From: Gaiellasilicea sp035575835
GTDB taxonomy: Bacteria; Actinomycetota; Thermoleophilia; Gaiellales; Gaiellaceae
Direction: 5' to 3'
Assembly: GCA_035575835.1 (NCBI GenBank)
Contig: DATLXM010000016.1
Span: 1 to 6,286, forward strand
Length of the DNA: 6,286 nt
In this document: positions 1-5,034 of the stretch, in pieces
Layout of the letters: each line of letters opens with the position of its first letter
How positions within the stretch are numbered: the stretch's first letter is position 1
Notes under the pieces: generated by a model
The model's input: only the letters and a program-made list of their open reading frames with translations
What the model was told of the DNA's origin: nothing
The model's database searches: none
Program-made: the position numbers and the translations under genes

Positions 1-48
1 GAGGGATTCGCGCACCGCCGTATCGTCGTCGACCACGAGGATCTTCAC
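1..48 (-). CDS. Response regulator, N-terminal fragment (runs off the window)
   Basis: Reading down from a GTG at position 48, 16 codons remain open to the window edge and give MKILVVDDDTAVRESL when GTG is read as Met. This is the first beta strand and acidic pocket of a receiver (CheY-like) domain: the hydrophobic strand ILVV followed by three Asp residues that bind Mg2+ near the phosphorylated Asp. Family knowledge says such a domain is phosphorylated by a histidine kinase and usually controls a C-terminal DNA-binding domain, which lies outside the window. The gene is divergent from the hybrid kinase at 294, so a kinase-regulator pairing is plausible but inferred. An ATG at 56 is in another frame and stops after three codons, so GTG 48 is preferred. 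No clear Shine-Dalgarno site is seen. The subfamily (OmpR, NarL or other) cannot be told from 16 residues. Confidence 0.8.
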   Translation of the reverse strand, partial: MKILVVDDDTAVRESL

Positions 49-54
49 GGGCTC

Positions 55-60
55 ATTGTG
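55..60 (-). promoter_or_regulatory. Weak -10-like hexamer for the response regulator
   Basis: On the minus strand CACAAT lies 6 nt before the GTG start at 48 and matches TATAAT at four of six positions. The spacing resembles the leaderless arrangement seen at 5023-5035, but the hexamer lacks the first T and no convincing -35 is visible. It may be chance. Confidence 0.25.
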
Positions 61-109
61 CGCACGCGCCCTAAGAGAAGCCTGAGAGAGCGACGTCGGG
101 CGCGGATCA

Positions 110-144
110 CTCGATCGGGGGATCGTCCCTCGATCGAGGGATGG
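110..144. repeat. Direct repeat with embedded 16-bp palindrome, candidate operator
   Basis: Two 16-bp units, 110-125 and 129-144, match at 14 of 16 positions (ctcgatcgggggatcg and ctcgatcgagggatgg) with start-to-start spacing of 19 bp, close to two helical turns. Across the second unit, 126-141 is a perfect 16-bp palindrome, tccctcgatcgaggga. The site lies between the divergent response regulator and hybrid kinase genes and abuts a weak promoter-like -35 at 142. Response regulators often bind tandem direct repeats spaced by whole helical turns, so autoregulation by the neighbouring regulator is a reasonable inference. The repeat itself is seen directly; its function is not shown. Confidence 0.55.
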
Positions 145-169
145 ACGCCGGCCCGGATCCGACTAGAAC
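142..169 (+). promoter_or_regulatory. Possible promoter of the hybrid kinase gene
   Basis: TGGACG (142-147) and TAGAAC (164-169), 16 bp apart, each match four of six bases of the housekeeping -35 and -10 consensus. Transcription would begin near 175-177 and leave a leader of roughly 118 nt carrying both inverted repeats described below. Weak matches like this occur by chance, so this is a suggestion only. Confidence 0.25.
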
Positions 170-206
170 GTGAGAGGAAGGGGAGAGGGGCTGCGGGATT
201 GCTGCG

Positions 207-239
207 GCGCCCGTCGATTCGGCGGAATTCGACGGGCGC
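207..239 (+). repeat. Strong GC-rich inverted repeat (leader hairpin 1)
   Basis: gcgcccgtcga (207-217) and tcgacgggcgc (229-239) are perfect 11-bp inverted arms. Inside them ttc (218-220) can pair with gaa (225-227), leaving T228 bulged and a GGCG tetraloop. No T-run follows on either strand, so an ordinary intrinsic terminator is unlikely. It could be a leader RNA structure of the kinase gene or a protein-binding site on DNA. Confidence 0.5.
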
Positions 240-258
240 GCCTCCCGCGACGCGACTG

Positions 259-293
259 CCCCGTTCGGGTGACGAGGTCGCGCCGAAACGGGG
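259..293 (+). repeat. Inverted repeat ending at the kinase start codon (leader hairpin 2)
   Basis: ccccgtt (259-265) pairs with aacgggg (287-293), and cgg (266-268) with ccg (283-285), leaving A286 bulged and a 14-nt loop that contains the purine-rich GACGAGG (271-277). The stem ends one base before the ATG at 294. If translation begins at 294 this fold would cover the ribosome landing site; if it begins at 372 the fold would lie well upstream. Confidence 0.4.
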
Positions 294-3137
294 ATGGCCG
301 CAGGCACACGACCGGCCGACTTCCAGAGCATGCGGCGCGGACCTCTCCACGCGCTCTCCGGAGCCAGCCTGATGCTCGCGGTCGCCGCATATCTCGTCCC
401 GGAGCGCTTCGCGCCCTGGGTTGCGAACGCCGCATTCACACTGGCCGGTCTCTTCGCCGTGGCCGCGCTGACGGTCGCCTGCCGCCGGATCGGCGACCCG
501 GAGCGCCGCCGCCCGTGGGCGTACCTCCTAGCAGCCTGCTGCTGCTGGCTGGCGGCGCAGATCGCGTGGGATGTCCTCTACTTCCTGCACGTCGTTCTGC
601 CGTTCCCCTCGGTCGCCGACGTGGGCTGGCTCGTCTTCGCACCGCTCGCGCTCGCCGGCGTCTACCGGCTCGCCCCCTCCTCGACCGCCGAGAAGGCCAT
701 CTCGGTGCTCGACACGATGGCCGTCGGGGTGGGCGTGGGGACACTCGTCGGAGTCCTCCACTACCGGCAGGCCACCGACTCGAACCTCTCGACCGCGGGC
801 ATCGTCGTTGCCCTCGCGTATGCCGTTCTCCATTCCGCAGCGGCGGCGACGATCGCGCAGTCGCTGTGCACGCGGCTCAGCTTGCTCCGCCGGCCCGACC
901 TGCTCTTCCTCCTCGTCGGGCTGCTCGCGCAAGGAGTCGCCTTCAGCCTCTGGGCGGGCGCCCTGCTCGAGGAGAGCTACACCCTGGGCTCCGAGCCCAT
1001 CGACCTGCTCTGGACGATCGGGCTGATCGCGATCGGGATCGGCGGCCTGAAGGCCGTCAACGCGGCTCCGGTGGAGCGGACGACCGAGCGGGACATCCGC
1101 CTCCGCGGAGTCCTTCCCATCCTCGCGATTGTCGGACTGATCCTCCTGCTGATGCGACTCGCGAGAACGGAGGCCCCGATCGAGGAGCGCTTCATCCTCC
1201 TCGTCGCGCTGCTCGTTCTCGCTCTCGTCTTCGGTCTCCGCAACAGGTTCGTGTCGGCCGAGCACTCGCGCCTCGTCTCGGCCGAGCGCAGCGCGAGGGA
1301 CGACGCGGATCGGTTCTTCCAGCTCTCGCCGCAGGCTCTCGCGGTCGCGACGACCGACGGCTTCTTCACCCGGGTCAACGAGCGGTTCCCGGAGATCCTC
1401 GGCTACGCGGAGGCCGAGCTCCTCGGCCGCTCCTTCCTCGATCTCGTCCACCCTGACGACCTCGAGGCGACGCTCGGGGAGCTGAGTGGGCTCGGCAGCG
1501 GCCGGACGACGCTCGCGTTCGAGAACCGCTACCGCCGGGTTGACGGAACCTACGCCTGGCTGCTCTGGAACTCGAGCCCGGATCCGGTCAGCGGATCGAT
1601 CTACGCCACGGCCCAGGACATCACCGAGCGAAAGCAGGTCGAGAAGGCTCTGCGTGAGAGCGAAAGGCGCTTCACGGAGCTCGTGACGACGATCCCTGAG
1701 GTCTTCTTCATCGCCGACGCGAATCTGGGTGGAACGATCTACGTCAGCCCTGCCTACGAAACGATCTGGGGCAGGAGCTGCCAGAGCCTGATCGACGACC
1801 CGAGATCGTGGCTCGAAGCCATCCATCCCGAAGACCGCGAGCGCGTGATCGCTTCTCTCGCCGACGCGAACGAGACCGGCCGACTCGAGCACGAGTTCCG
1901 GATCGTCCGCTCCGACGGCGAGGTCAGGCTCGTCAAGGAGCTCGTCACCGTCGTCCGGGACGCCACTGGGCAGCCCGCGCGTCACGTGGGGATCGGCGCC
2001 GACATCACCGAGCAGCGCGAGCTCGAGGAGCAGCTCCAGCACGCCAGGAAGCTCGACGCGGTCGGCCGGCTGGCGGGCGGTGTCGCCCATGACTTCAACA
2101 ACATCCTGACCGGGATCTCGGGCTACACGGAGCTCGCGCTCGCCCGTGGATCGTCGCTCGACGAGGAGCTCCGCAGCGACCTCGAGGAGATCCTGGCTGG
2201 GTCGCGCCGCGCGGGGGAGCTCACGCGCCAGCTCCTCACCTTCGCCCGTCGGGACGGCGCGAAGCCCCAGGTCGTGGACGTGAACGCGGTCATCCAGGGA
2301 ATCGGGAACTTCATGCGCGGCACGCTCCGCGAGGACATCGTGATGCAGATCGACCTCGCCGCAGCGCTGCCGCTCGTACGGATCGACCCCGGACAGCTCG
2401 AGCAGGTCGTGATGAACCTCGTCCTGAATGCGGGGGATGCGATGCCCGACGGCGGCGTGATCACGATCGCGACCGAAGAGTCGGCGTCCGGCGAGGCCAC
2501 GATCGCGGTGCGAGACACCGGGGTCGGGATGAGCGAGGCCACCCGCTCCCGGATCTTCGAGCCCTTCTTCACGACGAAAGAGGTCGGGAAGGGAACCGGG
2601 CTCGGTCTCGCGACGGTGTACGGGATCGTGGACGCGTGCGGTGGGCGCGTCGGGGTCGAGAGCGTGCTCGGCGAAGGCGCGGTGTTCACGTTGCACCTGC
2701 CGTCGACGGGCGAGCAGCCTGCCGTCGCGCCGACTGAAGTGGGCTCGGACTCACGTCGCGGCTCGGAGCGGATCCTCCTCGTCGAGGACGACGAGCTCGT
2801 GCGCAAGCTCACCTACGAGATGCTCTCTCGCGCGGGCTACTCGGTCGTGTCCGCCGACAGTCCGGAGGACGCGCTCGAGCACGACGAGGATTGGGATCTC
2901 CTGCTCACAGACGTCGTGATGCCGAGGATGAACGGGCCTCAGCTCGCTGCCCGCCTCGCGAGCGAGCGGCCGCCGTTCCGCGTCCTCTTCACGTCCGGCT
3001 ACTCCGGCGAGACGATGATCGAGCGGGGCGCCCTCGACCCCGCGGCACCCCTCCTCCAGAAGCCGTTCACGAACCACGAGCTCGTGCGCAGCGTCCGCGA
3101 AGTCCTCGACCGCCCCTCGTCTGAAGCCAGCGCCTGA
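294..3137 (+). CDS. Membrane hybrid histidine kinase (PAS-PAS-HisKA-HATPase-REC)
   Basis: A 947-residue sensor kinase. Residues about 20-316 hold roughly ten hydrophobic segments, with a P-F-P-S-x-A-D stretch at 103-109 that I recall from membrane domains of actinobacterial GGDEF/EAL proteins; the ligand is unknown. A short helical linker (317-340) leads to PAS1 (about 336-448) and PAS2 (about 456-574), both ending in D-I-T-E. HisKA has GGVAHDFNN with phospho-acceptor His599. HATPase shows the N box NLVLNAGDAM (708-717), G1 DTGVGM (741-746), FEPFFTT (755-761) and G2 GKGTGLGLA (765-773). The C-terminal receiver keeps the E831-D832-D833 pocket, acceptor Asp873, Thr900 and Lys923. The order from PAS onward resembles CckA. 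No output or Hpt domain is present. ATG 294 is the longest start, with a stop at 270-272. ATG 330 and ATG 372 are alternatives; 372 has the best ribosome site, GGAG at 360-363, and would drop 26 residues. The gene ends 3 bp from the convergent thioesterase. Confidence 0.93.
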   Translation: MAAGTRPADFQSMRRGPLHALSGASLMLAVAAYLVPERFAPWVANAAFTLAGLFAVAALTVACRRIGDPERRRPWAYLLAACCCWLAAQIAWDVLYFLHVVLPFPSVADVGWLVFAPLALAGVYRLAPSSTAEKAISVLDTMAVGVGVGTLVGVLHYRQATDSNLSTAGIVVALAYAVLHSAAAATIAQSLCTRLSLLRRPDLLFLLVGLLAQGVAFSLWAGALLEESYTLGSEPIDLLWTIGLIAIGIGGLKAVNAAPVERTTERDIRLRGVLPILAIVGLILLLMRLARTEAPIEERFILLVALLVLALVFGLRNRFVSAEHSRLVSAERSARDDADRFFQLSPQALAVATTDGFFTRVNERFPEILGYAEAELLGRSFLDLVHPDDLEATLGELSGLGSGRTTLAFENRYRRVDGTYAWLLWNSSPDPVSGSIYATAQDITERKQVEKALRESERRFTELVTTIPEVFFIADANLGGTIYVSPAYETIWGRSCQSLIDDPRSWLEAIHPEDRERVIASLADANETGRLEHEFRIVRSDGEVRLVKELVTVVRDATGQPARHVGIGADITEQRELEEQLQHARKLDAVGRLAGGVAHDFNNILTGISGYTELALARGSSLDEELRSDLEEILAGSRRAGELTRQLLTFARRDGAKPQVVDVNAVIQGIGNFMRGTLREDIVMQIDLAAALPLVRIDPGQLEQVVMNLVLNAGDAMPDGGVITIATEESASGEATIAVRDTGVGMSEATRSRIFEPFFTTKEVGKGTGLGLATVYGIVDACGGRVGVESVLGEGAVFTLHLPSTGEQPAVAPTEVGSDSRRGSERILLVEDDELVRKLTYEMLSRAGYSVVSADSPEDALEHDEDWDLLLTDVVMPRMNGPQLAARLASERPPFRVLFTSGYSGETMIERGALDPAAPLLQKPFTNHELVRSVREVLDRPSSEASA

Positions 3138-3146
3138 CGTTCAGGC
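3132..3146. other. Small palindrome joining two convergent stop codons
   Basis: gcctga (3132-3137) and tcaggc (3141-3146) form a perfect 6-bp inverted repeat around a 3-nt centre. The kinase TGA lies at the end of one arm and the thioesterase TGA (minus strand) at the start of the other. An alternative pairing of gaagcc (3123-3128) with ggcttc (3144-3149) is also possible. No T-run follows on either strand, so evidence for an intrinsic terminator is weak. Confidence 0.3.
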
Positions 3147-3623
3147 TTCGAGGTCGTCGCCCTCGAGCTCGCGGAGGAGCTCGCGGTAGTCGGGTGGGAT
3201 CTCGGCGGAGAGCCGTGTCTCGAGGTCGACGAGGACGAGCGTTTGGGAAGCGGTCACCATCAGCGCGTCGTCGGCCATCCGGTAGGCGGCGCACTCGTAG
3301 GTGGCGCTCGTCCGGCCGATCCGGGCCAGCCGAACGAAGATCTCGAGCAGGTCGTCGAACCGCGCCGGGGCGTGGTACTCGACCGACGAGGCGCGCATCA
3401 CGAAGTCGCGACCCGGGATCCAGGGGCCCGTGATCCCGAGATGCCGGTGGTACTCCGTGCGCGCGTGGTCGAAGTAGGGGAGGTAGCGGCCGTAGTAGAC
3501 GATCCCCTGCGCGTCGGTGTCCGAGAACCAGACGCGCGCGATCGCCGAGTACTTGAACGGCGGCTTGCGGCCGGTCAGCCGTCCCAGCTCGGTCACCGGG
3601 TCATGAGGCGGATCGGCGGTCAC
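3141..3623 (-). CDS. Hotdog-fold acyl-CoA thioesterase (4HBT/YbgC/FadM-like)
   Basis: A 160-residue cytoplasmic protein predicted to hydrolyse acyl-CoA or aryl-CoA thioesters. The hallmark of the 4-hydroxybenzoyl-CoA thioesterase family, DTDAQGIVYYGRY, spans residues 35-47; Asp37 aligns with the catalytic Asp of the Pseudomonas enzyme. The helix that follows, FDHARTEYHRHLG, and the late IPPDYRELL near the C-terminus also fit this family. The first 25 or so residues extend beyond the usual 130-140-residue core. GTG 3623 is chosen because it overlaps the stop of manB by 4 bp (GTGA), a typical coupled arrangement; an in-frame GTG at 3596 would trim nine residues. No independent promoter or strong Shine-Dalgarno site is visible, so expression probably depends on manB transcription and translation. 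The substrate cannot be read from sequence. No symbol is given because YbgC, FadM and 4HBT are not separable here. Confidence 0.88.
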   Translation of the reverse strand: MTADPPHDPVTELGRLTGRKPPFKYSAIARVWFSDTDAQGIVYYGRYLPYFDHARTEYHRHLGITGPWIPGRDFVMRASSVEYHAPARFDDLLEIFVRLARIGRTSATYECAAYRMADDALMVTASQTLVLVDLETRLSAEIPPDYRELLRELEGDDLEA

Positions 3624-4957
3624 GAGCGGATCAGGTCGAGCACCTCGTCGCGCCTCGCCACCATCTGCTCCTCGGAGAGCGCCTCCAGGTTGAGCCGGAG
3701 GAGAGGTTCGGTGTTCGAGGGGCGCACGTTGAAGTGCCAGTCGTCGTACTCGACCGAGACACCGTCCAGATGGCTCACCCGGCCGTCCGAATACCGCTCC
3801 TGCAGCTCCTTCAGCTTGGCGGCGACGTCGGCGACCGGTGTGTTGATCTCGCCCGTGATGAAGTAGCGCTCACGGAACGGCCGCAGGAGCTCCGAGAGCT
3901 TCTTGCCGCGCTTCGAGATCAGCTCGAGCATCAGCAGGAACGGGACGACGCCCGAGTCGGCCTGGGAGAAGTCGCAGAAGTAGTAGTGCGCCGAGACCTC
4001 GCCGCCGAAGACGGCTCCGTCCTCGCGCATGCGGTGCTTGATGTACGCGTGCCCGACCCGGTTGATCAGCGCGGTCCCGCCTGCCTCCTCGATCGTCTTC
4101 GGGACGGCCCAGCTCGCGCGGACGTCGTAGATCACCTTGCCGCCCGGTTCTTTCTCGAGCACCGACTGCGCGAGCAGGGCCGTGACGAAGTCGCCGGGCA
4201 CGAACTCGCCCGTGTCGTCTACGAAGAAGCAGCGGTCGGCGTCGCCGTCGTACGCCACGCCGAGGTCGGCGCTCTCCGCCTGCATCCGCTCGACGATGTA
4301 CTCGCGGTTCTCGGGCAGGAGCGGGTTCGGCTCGTGGTTCGGAAACGTCCCGTCGAGCTCGAAGTAGCAGCGGACGGCGTCGATCGGCAGCCGCTCGAGC
4401 ACCGGCGGAAGCATCGCTCCAGCCATCCCGTTGGCAGCATCGATCACCACGCGCAGCGGCCGGATCGCATCGACGTCGACGAACGAGAGGACCTTCTCGA
4501 CGAAGCCGTCCCAGATATCTTCCTGCCGCACCTCGCCCCGCTCGACGGCCGCTCCGAAGCCCTGGAGCGCGCGGTCGCGCACGTCGAAGAGTCCGGATTC
4601 GCCGCCGACCGGCAGCGCCCCGGCCCGGACGATCTTCATCCCCGTGTACTCCTTCGGGTTGTGCGAGGCGGTGACGCAGATCCCGCCGTCGAGGCCGAGC
4701 TCGGTGACCGCGAAATAGACCATTTCGGTGCCCACGAGCCCGAGGTCGTGGACGTCGGCGCCCGCGTCGGCTGCGCCCTCGATCGCGGCGGCCGCCATCG
4801 CCGGTGAGGAGATCCGCGTGTCGCGTCCCACCGCGATCGCCCGCGGCTCGAACTGCTCCACGAACGCGCGGCCGATCGCGTAGGCGCCGTCCTCGTCCAG
4901 CTCGGACGGATGGAGCCCTCGGACGTCGTATGCCTTGAAGACCTTCGGATCGAGCAT
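3620..4957 (-). CDS. manB: Phosphomannomutase/phosphoglucomutase ManB
   Basis: A 445-residue cytoplasmic alpha-D-phosphohexomutase that interconverts hexose 6-phosphate and 1-phosphate, feeding GDP-mannose or UDP-glucose type precursors. All four active-site loops are visible: phosphoserine loop TASHNP with Ser98, metal loop DGDADR (237-242), sugar loop GGEVSAH (318-324) and phosphate loop RPSNTEP (412-418). The N-terminus MLDPKVFKAYDVRGL begins directly in the first mutase strand, so ATG 4957 is preferred; extending to 5101 adds 48 Arg-rich residues that run across the divergent promoter and into the cyclase gene. The sugar loop has S-A-H rather than the S-G-H of Pseudomonas AlgC; S-A-H followed by Y-Y-F matches my memory of the mycobacterial ManB. 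No Shine-Dalgarno site is obvious, and a -10-like TAGCAT 7 nt upstream suggests a leaderless message. The thioesterase follows with a 4-bp overlap. Preference for mannose or glucose cannot be decided from sequence. Confidence 0.92.
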   Translation of the reverse strand: MLDPKVFKAYDVRGLHPSELDEDGAYAIGRAFVEQFEPRAIAVGRDTRISSPAMAAAAIEGAADAGADVHDLGLVGTEMVYFAVTELGLDGGICVTASHNPKEYTGMKIVRAGALPVGGESGLFDVRDRALQGFGAAVERGEVRQEDIWDGFVEKVLSFVDVDAIRPLRVVIDAANGMAGAMLPPVLERLPIDAVRCYFELDGTFPNHEPNPLLPENREYIVERMQAESADLGVAYDGDADRCFFVDDTGEFVPGDFVTALLAQSVLEKEPGGKVIYDVRASWAVPKTIEEAGGTALINRVGHAYIKHRMREDGAVFGGEVSAHYYFCDFSQADSGVVPFLLMLELISKRGKKLSELLRPFRERYFITGEINTPVADVAAKLKELQERYSDGRVSHLDGVSVEYDDWHFNVRPSNTEPLLRLNLEALSEEQMVARRDEVLDLIRS

Positions 4958-4964
4958 GCGCCCG

Positions 4965-4970
4965 ATGCTA
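4965..4970 (-). promoter_or_regulatory. -10-like hexamer for leaderless manB
   Basis: On the minus strand TAGCAT (4970 down to 4965) fits the actinobacterial TANNNT pattern and lies 7 nt before ATG 4957. Transcription would start at or next to the start codon. No good -35 is seen at 16-18 bp upstream. The lack of a ribosome site before 4957 agrees with a leaderless message. Confidence 0.45.
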
Positions 4971-5022
4971 AGGGAACCCTCAGAGCGCGGGCGGCGCCCC
5001 CGGTTTCGGGCGGGCTCGTAAC

Positions 5023-5028
5023 TACAAT
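5023..5028 (+). promoter_or_regulatory. -10 hexamer for leaderless cyclase gene
   Basis: TACAAT matches TATAAT at five of six bases in otherwise GC-rich DNA and lies 6 nt before GTG 5035, so the transcript would start on the start codon. A clear TTGACA-type -35 is absent. No other in-frame ATG, GTG or TTG lies between the upstream stop (TAA 4969-4971) and 5035, and the catalytic strand begins only a few residues later, so the start is well constrained. Confidence 0.6.
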
Positions 5029-5034
5029 CACAGG

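Noticed and set aside
530..555. CTG triplet run coding three consecutive Cys (residues 82-84) in a membrane segment of the kinase
   Set aside because: It is a very short low-complexity run. Three Cys in a hydrophobic helix could bind metal or heme, but no partner motif supports this.
170..1456. A 428-codon plus-strand frame overlapping the start of the kinase
   Set aside because: It is extremely Arg/Pro-rich, without domains, and out of frame with the kinase, whose membrane segments and PAS domain explain the same DNA.
528..2696. A 722-codon open frame on the minus strand opposite the hybrid kinase
   Set aside because: It is Arg/Asp/Glu/His-rich with no recognisable domain and lies wholly antisense to a gene with complete catalytic motifs. 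Long open antisense frames are expected in DNA of this GC content.
294..3137. Many GAGCTC, CTCGAG and CGATCG words through the window
   Set aside because: They follow from preferred Glu, Leu, Ile and Arg codons in a high-GC genome and show no periodic or clustered layout inside the genes.
3734..4807. A 357-codon open frame on the plus strand opposite manB
   Set aside because: Composition is that of a shadow frame (Arg, Asp, Val, His repeats), it has no motif, and manB on the other strand carries all four mutase active-site loops.
4999..5010. CCCG-GTTT-CGGG inverted repeat in the manB/cyclase intergenic region
   Set aside because: A 4-bp stem is too short to be meaningful in GC-rich DNA.
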